Of a stretch of 64,000 nt of DNA, positions 1 to 8,781 are shown one piece after another. Below the pieces are notes generated by a model. The model had not been told where the DNA came from. It did not search any database and saw nothing but the letters and a program-made list of their open reading frames with translations. Source of the stretch: JAPOKJ01 sp031421635 (GTDB taxonomy: Bacteria; Pseudomonadota; Gammaproteobacteria; Burkholderiales; Burkholderiaceae_E); assembly GCA_031421635.1 (NCBI GenBank), contig JANOPA010000079.1:1-64000 (forward strand). Direction: 5' to 3'. The position numbers and the translations under genes were made by a program. Every line of letters begins with the position of its first letter. Position 1 is the first letter of the stretch.

Positions 1-2
1 CC

Positions 3-1301
3 GCGGATGTTCCAGTGCGAGTGGGTGAACAGGGTTTGATCTTAAGAGCAAGTCGACCTACCAATCCATCGGAAGGCGTCGCGTCAACTCAGTTAAGTCT
101 CTTACTCATCCTGTGCGCCGTGTTGCTCGCCAGCGGCGTAATGCTTTGGCGGGCCCTGAAGCAAAGGCGCCACATAGAGGAAAATTTACTCGACGAAACC
201 ACTCTGCGTCGTGCCATGGAGGACTCTCTCGTCACGGGCTTACGTGCACGCGACATGGAAGGGCGAATTATCTACGTCAATCGTGCTTTTACCGAGATGA
301 CTGGTTTTGCACCTGAAGAGTTATTGGGCATCAAGCCTCCCATGCCCTACTGGGCACCGGAGGGCGAAGCGGGCTACCAGAGGCGCTATGCCCAAGTATT
401 GTCAGGCCGTGTGGGGCGCGAAGCTTTCGAGACTGTGTTCATGCGCAAAAACGGTGAACGTTTTCCGGCCTTGATCCATGAATCACCGCTCTTGGATGCA
501 CACGGGCAACAAACGGGTTGGATGAGTTCTGTGATCGATGTCTCCGAGCTGAAACGCTCGGAAGATTTGAATCGTCGCCAGCAGGAACAATTGCAGACCA
601 ACGCACGACTGGCGATGCTTGGGGAAGTGGCGACGGTACTTTCCCACGAAATCAATCAACCACTTTCAGCGATCCAGAGTTTTGCGACAGCCAGCCAGAA
701 CTTATTGGCGAGCGGCCATCCGGATGAAGCGGAGCAGGCGCTGAAAAGACTCTTGCAACAGGCGGATAGAGCCGCACAAGTGGTGCGCAGCGTCGGCGAC
801 TTTGTAAAGCGTCGGAAGCTCAATTTTGAAGACATTCAAGTGGCCGAAACGATTGAGGAATTGCGGCCAATCATGCAGCTTCAAGCCAAGCGAATGGATG
901 TCCAACTGGTGTGCACTCTTGAAGACAATCTTCACATTCGCGGAGATCGCACGATGTTCGAACAAGCGCTGCTCAACTTAACTCGCAATGCCGTGGAATC
1001 CATGGAAAAAACTCCCCATGAATCGAGAGTACTTCACGTGGTAGCCGCCTCAGATTGCGACGCCGACGGACTCGCAACCAGAGCAAGCATTCAAGTGATT
1101 GATCGCGGTCAAGGCGTAGCGCCAGAACATGCCTCAAAATTGTTTAATGCCTTCTTCACCACCAAGCGCGACGGCATTGGGGTGGGTTTAAGTCTCTCTC
1201 GAACCGTGGCCGAGGCCTTCGGCGGATCCCTAAGCTACCAGCCAAACAACGTGGGCGGATCGGTTTTCACATTAAAATTGCCTCTTTCAGGGACAACGTA
1301 G
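3..1301 (+). CDS. PAS-domain sensor histidine kinase, 5' end outside window
   Basis: Membrane sensor kinase of a two-component system. The reading frame is open to the window edge, so the GTG at 15 is probably internal and an N-terminal periplasmic sensing part is missing. Counting from that GTG, a transmembrane helix lies near residues 26-46. A PAS domain follows (about 70-180, with FTEMTGF and the closing SVIDVSELKRSE), then a HisKA dimerisation helix with the phospho-acceptor His in LSHEINQPLSAI, and an HATPase_c domain with N, G1 (DRGQGV) and G2 (GIGVGLSLS) boxes. The stop is 4 bases before the response-regulator ATG, so the two are cotranscribed. The next genes encode a TTT transporter, so the ligand may be a carboxylate; that is inference from context. 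Confidence 0.93.
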   Translation, partial: ADVPVRVGEQGLILRASRPTNPSEGVASTQLSLLLILCAVLLASGVMLWRALKQRRHIEENLLDETTLRRAMEDSLVTGLRARDMEGRIIYVNRAFTEMTGFAPEELLGIKPPMPYWAPEGEAGYQRRYAQVLSGRVGREAFETVFMRKNGERFPALIHESPLLDAHGQQTGWMSSVIDVSELKRSEDLNRRQQEQLQTNARLAMLGEVATVLSHEINQPLSAIQSFATASQNLLASGHPDEAEQALKRLLQQADRAAQVVRSVGDFVKRRKLNFEDIQVAETIEELRPIMQLQAKRMDVQLVCTLEDNLHIRGDRTMFEQALLNLTRNAVESMEKTPHESRVLHVVAASDCDADGLATRASIQVIDRGQGVAPEHASKLFNAFFTTKRDGIGVGLSLSRTVAEAFGGSLSYQPNNVGGSVFTLKLPLSGTT

Positions 1302-1305
1302 CACC

Positions 1306-1947
1306 ATGAGTATTTACTTGGTTGAAGATGAAGCGGACGTCGCAGAAGGTCTAGATTGGCTCTTTCGCTCGCGCAGCCTAAAGCTCGAACACTTTGGCAG
1401 TGCCGAGGCGTTTCTAGCCACGATGGGCACTCGACCAGAGTGGTGGCAACAACCCGGCTGCTTGATTCTCGACATTCGAATGAAGCATAAATCCGGGCTC
1501 GAGCTTTTCGATGAGCTTCGCAAAATCTGGCGCGATCAGCTCGGCTTGAAGCTAGATCCTATTCCCGTCATTTTTCTAAGTGGCCACGCTGACATCTCTA
1601 TCGCCGTTGAGGCTCTCAAGAACGGCGCCTTCGATTTTTTCGAGAAACCAGCCAATGGCAACAATTTGGTCAATCGCGCCTTGGAGGCCGTTGCAGAATC
1701 TGAAAAACGTCAAGCGCAAGGACAAACGTCTATTGACACCCAATCGCGGATCAATCAATTGAGTAAGCGTGAGCAGGACGTGGCGCGCCTTGTGCTCACC
1801 GGCCGTTTGAATAAGCAGATCGCGGATGATCTCTCGATCAGCATGCGTACCGTAGAAGTGCATCGTGCCAATATTTTCACAAAGATGGGGGTACGCAGCG
1901 CGGTTGAACTTTCTCGCCTACTCGAAATCGCGGGAATTGACTTGTAA
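1306..1947 (+). CDS. FixJ/LuxR-family response regulator
   Basis: DNA-binding response regulator, 213 aa. The receiver domain (about 1-125) has the acidic pair in VEDEAD, the phospho-acceptor Asp56 in LILDIRMK, the switch residue in FLSGHAD, and the conserved Lys in FFEKPA. A LuxR-type helix-turn-helix fills about 145-205 (LSKREQDVARLVLTG, then TVEVHRANIFTKMGV). It pairs with the kinase just upstream. Its TAA stop overlaps the ATG of the next gene by one base (TAATG), which couples it to the TctC-type binding protein. It therefore probably belongs to, and may control, the tctCBA transport unit; no operator was identified. Confidence 0.93.
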   Translation: MSIYLVEDEADVAEGLDWLFRSRSLKLEHFGSAEAFLATMGTRPEWWQQPGCLILDIRMKHKSGLELFDELRKIWRDQLGLKLDPIPVIFLSGHADISIAVEALKNGAFDFFEKPANGNNLVNRALEAVAESEKRQAQGQTSIDTQSRINQLSKREQDVARLVLTGRLNKQIADDLSISMRTVEVHRANIFTKMGVRSAVELSRLLEIAGIDL

Positions 1948-3002
1948 TGTTTCACACTATCCTCAAAAAATCAGTGCGTAGTACGGCCCAACGGGTCTAC
2001 ACCGTTTTTGCTGCTTCCGCTTTTATGTTGATTGCGACAGTAGCGCTCACCCTCTTTAGCGCTCAATCGGCCTTTGCCCAAAATAGCGTGGCATTCCCCT
2101 CCCGACCCATTCGTCTCATCGTGCCCTACCCGCCAGGCGGCCCGCTCGACTTAGTGGCGCGCGCTCTCGCCGACAAATTGCGGGAGCCTTTGGGACAAGC
2201 AGTACTGGTTGAGAACAAACCCGGTGCGGGCGGCAACATCGGCGCCGATCTAGTGGCCAAGGCGGTCCCCGATGGATACACCTTGCTGCTGGGGGCGGTA
2301 GCAACCCACGCCATCAATCCCTATCTTTACACCAAAATTCCCTACGATCCCCATCGCGATTTCACGCCCATCACTCGATTGGCCGTGGTGCCGAATGTAC
2401 TGGTAATGAACCCGGACCGAGCACGTACGCTCAAAATTGAGTCGGTCAAAGACCTCATTGATTATGCGAAAAAGAACCCTGGAAAACTTAACTATGCCTC
2501 CGGTGGCAATGGCAGTGCTGGGCATTTGGCGGGGGAATTGTTTAAATCCAGTCTCGGCGTGAGTATGGTGCACATTGCCTACTCAGGCGCCCCACCGGCT
2601 CAGTTCGGGCTGATTGGCGGACAGACCGAGTTGATGTTCGACAATCTGGCCTCAGCCGCACCACAAATCAGGTCCGGAACGCTCAAGGCCTTGGCGGTGA
2701 CCACAGCGCAACGCTCAAGTTTTTTCCCGGAGATCGTAACGTTGTCTGAAAGTGGCGTTGCGAATTTTGATATTTCCACTTGGTTCGGCATTTTTGCCCC
2801 GGCCAATCTACCCGCTCAGGTCATGAGTCAACTACACGGGGAAATTTTGAAGGCGATGGACAGGCCTGAACTTAAAGAGCGCTTAAGTAAAATGGGTGCC
2901 GATCCGGCCACCATGACACCTGCCGAATTTAACAAATTCATTCTTAGTGAACAGTTGAAGTATCAGAAAGTCATCAAGCTTTCCGGTGCCAAGATCGATT
3001 GA
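1947..3002 (+). CDS. Bug/TctC-family tripartite tricarboxylate transporter binding protein
   Basis: Periplasmic solute-binding protein of a TTT system, 351 aa. An unusually long signal peptide (basic start, hydrophobic stretch about 20-40, cleavage after SAFA near residue 44) precedes the mature protein. The Bug signature is clear: RPIRLIVPYPPGG near the mature N-terminus, NKPGAGGNIGAD, and DGYTLLLG. Family members bind carboxylates such as citrate, glutarate or aromatic acids; the ligand cannot be read from the sequence. The ATG overlaps the regulator stop, and tctB/tctA homologues follow after a 161-bp gap, so the system appears complete. Confidence 0.94.
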   Translation: MFHTILKKSVRSTAQRVYTVFAASAFMLIATVALTLFSAQSAFAQNSVAFPSRPIRLIVPYPPGGPLDLVARALADKLREPLGQAVLVENKPGAGGNIGADLVAKAVPDGYTLLLGAVATHAINPYLYTKIPYDPHRDFTPITRLAVVPNVLVMNPDRARTLKIESVKDLIDYAKKNPGKLNYASGGNGSAGHLAGELFKSSLGVSMVHIAYSGAPPAQFGLIGGQTELMFDNLASAAPQIRSGTLKALAVTTAQRSSFFPEIVTLSESGVANFDISTWFGIFAPANLPAQVMSQLHGEILKAMDRPELKERLSKMGADPATMTPAEFNKFILSEQLKYQKVIKLSGAKID

Positions 3003-3163
3003 CTGTTCCATTAATCACCGTAAGCGATCGCGTCTCTAGTTTTAGGTTGCTGAAAGTACACGCTTGCTGCCGTTCTCGCGCTCGGGCTGTGGATTCCACG
3101 AAGTCGGCTTTAGAGGCTTTCCCCTATACTAATTAACTAATCACAACAATTGGAGTCAGCCTC

Positions 3164-3625
3164 GTGCAATTGAGAAACCATAGAGATCTTTGGGCAGGTC
3201 TGATGTTTGCCGTCATCGGCATCATTTTTATGATCCTGTCAAAACAATATTCAATAGGTACGTCCGCCAAGATGGGGCCGGGCTATTTTCCGATGGTTCT
3301 CGGTGGCCTAATGACCCTATTTGGGATCATCATTGCCTTTGGCGCGTTCACCGGCAAAGCTCAAATGCTCAAGCTTTCCCCCGTGGGTTGGCGTGAGTTT
3401 ATTCTCTTACTGGCTTCGGTTGCGGTGTTTGCAATCGCCCTGCCGCGCTTGGGGATGGTGCTCGCGGTAGCCTTGCTCATTATGATCTCGGCAGTGGCCA
3501 GCCATGAGTTCAAACTTAGAGATACGTTAATTTCCATTGTTGTGTTGGTGCTTCTTGCATACGGCATGTTCGTCAAAGGCCTGGAACTTCAGTTCCCGGT
3601 CTGGCCTAAATTTTTGACGAACTAA
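3164..3625 (+). CDS. tctB: TctB-family small membrane subunit of TTT transporter
   Basis: Small integral membrane subunit of a tripartite tricarboxylate transporter, 153 aa. Four hydrophobic segments are visible (about 10-27, 45-63, 80-113 as two helices, 125-145). FPMVLGGLMTLFG resembles the conserved loop of the family. The start is GTG, placed by a GGAG ribosome-binding site about 9 bases upstream and by the lack of a better in-frame start. A candidate -10 box (TATACT, 3125-3130) lies in the 161-bp gap before it, without a convincing -35. The tctA homologue begins 12 bases after its stop. Confidence 0.9.
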   Translation: MQLRNHRDLWAGLMFAVIGIIFMILSKQYSIGTSAKMGPGYFPMVLGGLMTLFGIIIAFGAFTGKAQMLKLSPVGWREFILLLASVAVFAIALPRLGMVLAVALLIMISAVASHEFKLRDTLISIVVLVLLAYGMFVKGLELQFPVWPKFLTN

Positions 3626-3637
3626 GGAGTTCCAAAC

Positions 3638-5149
3638 ATGATGGAAGTCATTAATAATCTTGGCCTCGGTTTTAAAACTGCGCTTACGCTGGCCAATCTT
3701 TTCTACTGCTTTATCGGAGTACTGTTTGGCACTTTGGTAGGCGTGCTCCCCGGTATCGGCCCCTTGGCAACAATCGCCATGTTGTTGCCGATCACCTACA
3801 AGATGACCGACCCGACCTCGGCCCTGATTATGTTGGCCGGTATCTATTACGGCGCTCAGTACGGAGGGTCCACTACGGCTATTTTGGTAAATCTACCGGG
3901 TGAAACCTCTTCGGTCGTCACCACCCTGGACGGCTACCAAATGGCTCGTAAGGGTCGGGCTGGTCCAGCCCTGGCGGTTGCGGCCTTGGCATCGTTCTTC
4001 GCAGGTACCGTTGCAACCTTTTTATTAGCCGCTTTCGCGCCTCCCTTGGCGGAAATAGCGTTCAAGTTCGGTCCGGCGGAGTACTTTGCGCTGATGGTCT
4101 TGGGCCTGATCGCGGCGGTGGTACTTGCCCACGGCTCGGTCATTAAAGCGATTGCAATGGTCTTGTTCGGGCTATTGATTGGCATGATCGGCACCGATGT
4201 CAACTCTGGAGTGGCTCGCTTCTCCTTCGACGTACCTGAACTGACCGACGGCATTGAGTTTGCAGCAGCGGCAATGGGCCTGTTTGGCTTCGGTGAGATT
4301 ATCGCTAACCTTGAGCAGAGAGAATCGCGAGAGGTGTTTACCAACAAGGTTGGAAGACTGTGGCCGAGTAAGGAAGAGTTTCGAGCTTCCATTTGGCCGG
4401 TCATCCGAGGGACTGGCCTAGGCTCTCTACTAGGCGTCTTGCCTGGTGGCGGTGCGGTCTTGGCCTCCTTCGCGTCGTATGCGATTGAAAAGAAGGTCGC
4501 GAAGCACCCAGAAGAGTTTGGTAAAGGTGCTGTACAAGGCGTCGCAGGACCAGAAGCGGCCAATAATGCCGGCGCGCAAACTTCTTTCATTCCAATGTTG
4601 ACCTTAGGCATTCCCACCACCCCAGTGATGGCGCTGATGGTTGCGGCGATGATGATTCACAACATTCAGCCTGGTCCTCAAGTGATGACCTCGAACCCTA
4701 CTCTTTTTTGGGGCTTAATTGCTTCCATGTGGGTAGGAAACTTAATGTTGGTGATTTTGAACCTGCCCCTGATTGGCTTGTGGATCAAACTGCTGACCGT
4801 ACCGTACCGCGTGCTCTACCCCGCGATTTTGATGTTCTGCTGTATTGGTGCCTATTCGTTGAACAATAACGTGTTTGACGTCTACATGACCATACCTTTC
4901 GCGATTTTGGGTTACGTCTTCAAGAAACTCGATTGTGAACCAGCACCAATGTTGCTTGGCTTTGTACTCGGCAAGCTGATGGAAGAGTATCTGCGTCGTG
5001 CCATGACCATCTCGCGTGGAGATCCAATGGTGTTCTTAACACGCCCACTTTCCTTGGCTTTGCTCTTGATGGCGGCAGCCTTGTTGGTGATCGTGTTCTT
5101 ACCCTCCATTGCCAAGAAACGGGAAGAGGCATTCCAGGGCGACGATTGA
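3638..5149 (+). CDS. tctA: TctA-family large permease of TTT transporter
   Basis: Large membrane subunit that forms the translocation path for the Bug-bound substrate; 503 aa, the normal family length, with about 11-12 hydrophobic segments. The TctA signatures are present: GVLPGIGPLATIAMLLP near residues 34-50, YYGAQYGGSTTAILVNLPGE near 67-86, and the second repeat LGVLPGGGAVLASFASYA. A good AAGGAG ribosome-binding site precedes the ATG. It is the last gene of the unit and is followed by a strong rho-independent terminator. A long minus-strand open frame inside it (3934-4620) is judged a shadow. Confidence 0.95.
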   Translation: MMEVINNLGLGFKTALTLANLFYCFIGVLFGTLVGVLPGIGPLATIAMLLPITYKMTDPTSALIMLAGIYYGAQYGGSTTAILVNLPGETSSVVTTLDGYQMARKGRAGPALAVAALASFFAGTVATFLLAAFAPPLAEIAFKFGPAEYFALMVLGLIAAVVLAHGSVIKAIAMVLFGLLIGMIGTDVNSGVARFSFDVPELTDGIEFAAAAMGLFGFGEIIANLEQRESREVFTNKVGRLWPSKEEFRASIWPVIRGTGLGSLLGVLPGGGAVLASFASYAIEKKVAKHPEEFGKGAVQGVAGPEAANNAGAQTSFIPMLTLGIPTTPVMALMVAAMMIHNIQPGPQVMTSNPTLFWGLIASMWVGNLMLVILNLPLIGLWIKLLTVPYRVLYPAILMFCCIGAYSLNNNVFDVYMTIPFAILGYVFKKLDCEPAPMLLGFVLGKLMEEYLRRAMTISRGDPMVFLTRPLSLALLLMAAALLVIVFLPSIAKKREEAFQGDD

Positions 5150-5171
5150 CTTTAGCCCCCGGTATGCTCAT

Positions 5172-5208
5172 AAAGGCCGCACTTGCGGCCTTTTTTTTAG
5201 GCCGCAAG
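5172..5208 (+). terminator. Rho-independent terminator with an overlapping second hairpin
   Basis: A 9-bp perfect stem (5172-5180 with 5185-5193, loop ACTT) runs into eight T, a textbook terminator 22 bases after tctA. The right arm can pair instead with 5199-5208: CTTGCGGCCT (5182-5191) is a perfect inverted repeat of AGGCCGCAAG, giving a mutually exclusive second hairpin. Confidence 0.9.
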
Positions 5209-5329
5209 TCTATAATGGACGAGCACCAACGCACCATCCTAAGCCCCCGAAAACCACCTTAGAATTGCCCAAGAAGTACCACCATAAACGTCCGCCCAGT
5301 CGGGTCGGCGAACACCATTTAAACTCTCT

Positions 5330-6046
5330 ATGACCTCCCTCATAACTCCAAAAATACTAGCCTTCGATGTCTTCGGGACAGTCGTCGACTTTTACGGCAG
5401 CATTCAACGTGAAGTGGAGGCCCTGTTTCCTGGTATCAACGGCGGCGCCTTTGCGCTCGCCTGGCGAGCCGGCTACCAGCCTGCCATGCAGCGCGTACGC
5501 AGCGGCGAGTTGGGCTGGACCCGCATCGACGACTTGCACCGCATTATTCTTGAAACCATTCTGCCGCAATTTGGCCTGCAAGATTTGAGCGAGGCCGAAC
5601 GCCGACACCTCAATCTGGTGTGGCACCGCTTGCATAGTTGGCCGGACAGCGTCGAGGGCATGCATAAACTACGCCGCAAATATTCCTTGTGTACGCTCTC
5701 CAATGGCAACCTTAGCCTGCTCTCCGATATGGCCAAACGCAACGGCCTGCCCTGGGATTTGATTCTCTCGGCAGAAAATTTTCATCATTACAAGCCCGAC
5801 CCAGAGACCTATCTTGGGGTTGCGAAAGTGTTTGATGTAAAACCCGAAGAAGTCATGCTGGTCGCTGCTCACGAGGACGATTTACTGTCCGCCGCCGCTT
5901 GTGGCTTGCAAACTGCTTACATCCATCGCCCCCAGGAATTCGGACTCGACGAAAATGCTCAACCGCGCAAAACGGTTAGCGCACAACTACCTTTCACTTG
6001 GGTCGCCAATGACTTCAATCACCTAGCGGCGCAGCTAGGCTGCTGA
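5330..6046 (+). CDS. Haloacid dehalogenase, type II
   Basis: HAD-superfamily hydrolase of the L-2-haloacid dehalogenase group, 238 aa. The nucleophile motif FDVFGTVVD places the catalytic Asp at residue 13. Motif II is TLSNGN, the motif III Lys lies in HHYKPDPETY, and the acidic motif IV is AAHEDDLLSAAACG. The Asn in SNGN and the Lys-Pro-Asp-Pro block match haloacid dehalogenases more closely than phosphatases. The physiological substrate may be another 2-substituted acid. No clear ribosome-binding site precedes the ATG. A TATAAT at 5211-5216 could be a -10 box but has no good -35. Confidence 0.88.
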   Translation: MTSLITPKILAFDVFGTVVDFYGSIQREVEALFPGINGGAFALAWRAGYQPAMQRVRSGELGWTRIDDLHRIILETILPQFGLQDLSEAERRHLNLVWHRLHSWPDSVEGMHKLRRKYSLCTLSNGNLSLLSDMAKRNGLPWDLILSAENFHHYKPDPETYLGVAKVFDVKPEEVMLVAAHEDDLLSAAACGLQTAYIHRPQEFGLDENAQPRKTVSAQLPFTWVANDFNHLAAQLGC

Positions 6047-6145
6047 GCCTTACACTCTTTTTTCAACTCCGTTTTCCCAACACAAGTGTCGATAGTTCGC
6101 CTCTTGCCCCCTTACTAAATACGTCTCAGAATAAGCGTCAAAACC

Positions 6146-7792
6146 ATGAGCTCTATCAGCGAACCTTTGCATGCCCCAAGCCACTATCCGTTTGACTGGG
6201 AAGCCAAGTACCCGACCTACCGCAGCCCAGTTTTCGCGCGCAATATCGTATCAACCTCGCAGCCCCTAGCGGCGCAGGCGGGACTACGAATCTTGATGCA
6301 AGGTGGTAACGCCGTTGACGCAGCCATTGCGGCGGCCGCCGCACTAACCATTGTGGAGCCTGTTTCTAACGGCCTGGGCAGCGATGCCTTCGCCATTATT
6401 TGGGACGGCAAAAAACTACACGGTCTGAACGCCTCTGGCACCTCTCCTGCCGCCTGGGATCAGGCATACTTTAAGAAAAAACATAACGGTGCCATACCTC
6501 AGCGCGGTTGGGATTCCGTCAGCATTCCCGGCGCGGTGGCGGGTTGGGTCGCGATGCATGCCAAGCTCGGAAAGTTGCCTTTTGAACAATTGCTGCAGCC
6601 GGCGATCGAGATTGCGGAGCGCGGCTACAGTGTAGCACCGGTCACCCAGAAGAAATGGGCCGCACAGACGGACATTCTCAGAAATCAACCAGGTTTCGCG
6701 GAAGCCTTTTTGCCGAAAGGCCGTGCCCCAAAAATTGGTGAGCACTTCATCCTCAAAGGCGCCGCAGAAACCCTCAAGCGCATCGCCAAGACCAAGGGTC
6801 AAGACTATTACCACGGTGAAACCGCGCGAGAAATCGCCAAGCACTCGTTACTTAACGGTGGCTCGATGACCGAGACAGACTTGGCCAATTATCATGTCGA
6901 CTGGGTCGATACCATCAGCAAAGATTATCGTGGCTACACCTTGCACGAAATTCCACCCAATGGCCAAGGCATTGCCGCGTTAATGGCGCTTGGTATTTTG
7001 GAAAACTTTGATCTGGCCGCATTGGGAGCCGACTCGGCAGAGTCGCGTCATCTCCAAATTGAGGCCATGAAAGTCGCGTTCGCGGACGTATACAAGTACG
7101 TCGCGGACCCACGCGCCATGCAAAAAGTGACGGCCCAACATTTGCTCGACCCAAGCTATCTAGCTCAGCGCGCCAAGCTTATTTCGCGTACCAAGGCCAC
7201 CAACTTCCAGCACGGTATGCCTGCGCCAGGCGGCACAATTTATCTCACTGCCGCCGATGAAACGGGCATGATGGTGTCCTTTATTCAGAGCAACTACATG
7301 GGCTTTGGCTCAGGAGTGGTGGTGCCGAGCATTGGTGTCTCACTACAAAATAGAGGCTTCGGTTTCAGCATGGACCCCACCCATCCAAACGTGGTGGCCC
7401 CCGGCAAACGACCTTTCCAAACCATTATCCCGGCCTTCCTGATGAAGGACGCACAGCCTCAAATGAGTTTTGGTGTGATGGGGGGCAACATGCAACCACA
7501 GGGCCATATTCAAACCTTGATTCGCATGATCGATTACAGGCAGCAACCTCAAGCCGCTTGCGATGCGCCGCGCTGGAAAGTGAACACCGGTTTGGAAGTA
7601 GATGTTGAGACCAGCATGGAACCCGCGGTAGTCGCTCAACTCAAGGACTTGGGCCATGAACTCAAACCACTCATCGATCCGTACATGGATTTTGGTTCAG
7701 GACAATTCATTTGGAAGCTCAGTGACAATCGTGAGGAAGGCTATGTGGCGGCTAGTGATACCCGGCGCGAAGGCTGCGCTGTCGGGTTTTAG
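6146..7792 (+). CDS. Gamma-glutamyltransferase family protein
   Basis: N-terminal nucleophile hydrolase of the gamma-glutamyltranspeptidase family, 548 aa. The family cleaves itself before a Thr that becomes the nucleophile of the small subunit. Here the candidate is Thr364 in PAPGGTIYLTAADETG. The large subunit shows GGNAVDAAIAAAAALTIVEP and NGLGSDAF near the N-terminus. No signal peptide is evident, unlike the periplasmic E. coli enzyme, so it may act in the cytoplasm on gamma-glutamyl compounds or a related amide. The TIYLTAAD motif departs from the usual TTHxSVVD, which suggests the YwrD-like branch rather than classical Ggt. Confidence 0.9.
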   Translation: MSSISEPLHAPSHYPFDWEAKYPTYRSPVFARNIVSTSQPLAAQAGLRILMQGGNAVDAAIAAAAALTIVEPVSNGLGSDAFAIIWDGKKLHGLNASGTSPAAWDQAYFKKKHNGAIPQRGWDSVSIPGAVAGWVAMHAKLGKLPFEQLLQPAIEIAERGYSVAPVTQKKWAAQTDILRNQPGFAEAFLPKGRAPKIGEHFILKGAAETLKRIAKTKGQDYYHGETAREIAKHSLLNGGSMTETDLANYHVDWVDTISKDYRGYTLHEIPPNGQGIAALMALGILENFDLAALGADSAESRHLQIEAMKVAFADVYKYVADPRAMQKVTAQHLLDPSYLAQRAKLISRTKATNFQHGMPAPGGTIYLTAADETGMMVSFIQSNYMGFGSGVVVPSIGVSLQNRGFGFSMDPTHPNVVAPGKRPFQTIIPAFLMKDAQPQMSFGVMGGNMQPQGHIQTLIRMIDYRQQPQAACDAPRWKVNTGLEVDVETSMEPAVVAQLKDLGHELKPLIDPYMDFGSGQFIWKLSDNREEGYVAASDTRREGCAVGF

Positions 7793-7806
7793 CGAGCGGA
7801 TTGGCA

Positions 7807-8712
7807 ATGAATAAAAGGGCATTCTTGCTCGCAGGCGTCGCGAGCTGCCTATGCGGCTGTGCCTACAAGAATGTACCGTTCTCAAACTATGCCCCCCTGT
7901 TTTATCGCGTTAAAGATGCGCAGGGCGATGGAGAAGCGTTCTTGCTTGGCGCTGTGCATCTTGGCCTGAGTCGTTTCTATCCACTTCCCGAGAAGATCGA
8001 GGCCGCTTGGAATCGATGCAATTGTCTCGCGGTCGAGCTTGACATCGCCAAACGCCACGAAGAACTGCGCTTAGCATTCTCAAAACGCGTGTTGCTGCCC
8101 ACTGGTGAAACCCTTGACGAGGTGCTCTCTGAACAAGAAATTCAAAGTATCAAGACTCATATGGGCTTTGATTACCAAGATTGGCTGCGGCTGCGACGTC
8201 TGCAGCCCTGGGCCTTGAGCCTGAACCTCTTTAACCGAATTGAAGCGAATGCGGGGCCTCAGGCTACCCTCGGAATTGATTTATTTTTCTTGAGGCGCGC
8301 CCGAACAAAGAAACTGCGCATCGTCGAGCTCGAACAGCCCCAAGATCAAATCGAGGCCTTTGCAGGCGGCTCGCGCGCAGAGCAATTGGAGCAATTGCGC
8401 AATCGCCTGCAACAGTTACAGCGCTACGAACGCACGACCGAAATGGTCATCGATGCTTGGCGACGCGGCGACGCGTTAGCTTTAGCCCGCCTCAAACGCG
8501 ACTCTTTCGGTGACGAGCAAACCTTGAGCAGCCTTCACCAACGCATGAGCGTGATCCGGGACAAAAAAATGGGGGTGGCACTGGCATCGATTGTCAGGGA
8601 AGGCTCGCGAGTGTTCTGTGTGGTGGGTGCCTTTCACCTGGTGGGTCCACAAAACTTCCTCGAGGTCCTGCGCGAGGAACATGGCCTTGAAGTGAGTCAA
8701 GTGTTCATTTAG
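7807..8712 (+). CDS. TraB/GumN family lipoprotein
   Basis: Putative metal-dependent hydrolase-like protein of the TraB/GumN family, 301 aa. The signal sequence ends in a lipobox (ASCLCGC), so the protein should be lipid-anchored. Family landmarks are GAVHLG near the mature N-terminus, the acidic AVELDI, and GAFHLVG at the C-terminus; the paired GxxH motifs are thought to bind metal. I chose ATG at 7807 over the TTG at 7801 because a GAGCGGA ribosome-binding site lies about 9 bases upstream and the signal peptide then starts MNKRAFLL. The biochemical role of the family is not settled. Confidence 0.82.
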   Translation: MNKRAFLLAGVASCLCGCAYKNVPFSNYAPLFYRVKDAQGDGEAFLLGAVHLGLSRFYPLPEKIEAAWNRCNCLAVELDIAKRHEELRLAFSKRVLLPTGETLDEVLSEQEIQSIKTHMGFDYQDWLRLRRLQPWALSLNLFNRIEANAGPQATLGIDLFFLRRARTKKLRIVELEQPQDQIEAFAGGSRAEQLEQLRNRLQQLQRYERTTEMVIDAWRRGDALALARLKRDSFGDEQTLSSLHQRMSVIRDKKMGVALASIVREGSRVFCVVGAFHLVGPQNFLEVLREEHGLEVSQVFI

Positions 8713-8781
8713 AAAATAAAGAACTCCACGCCAGCCGAGGTCCATTCTTTAGGTTTTGCAGCTTACTAATACAATACTGCC

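Noticed and set aside
1444..1459. GG-N10-GC sigma-54-like site
   Set aside because: Lies inside the response-regulator coding sequence with no gene start nearby; the pattern occurs by chance. A similar one at 2505-2518 inside the binding-protein gene was rejected for the same reason.
3934..4620. 228-codon minus-strand frame inside tctA
   Set aside because: Antisense shadow of a conserved membrane protein gene; its translation is low-complexity Ala/Pro/Ser with no family features.
5211..5216. TATAAT as a promoter -10 box for the haloacid dehalogenase gene
   Set aside because: No acceptable -35 at 16-18 bases; the nearest TTGCGG is 22 bases away and inside the terminator.
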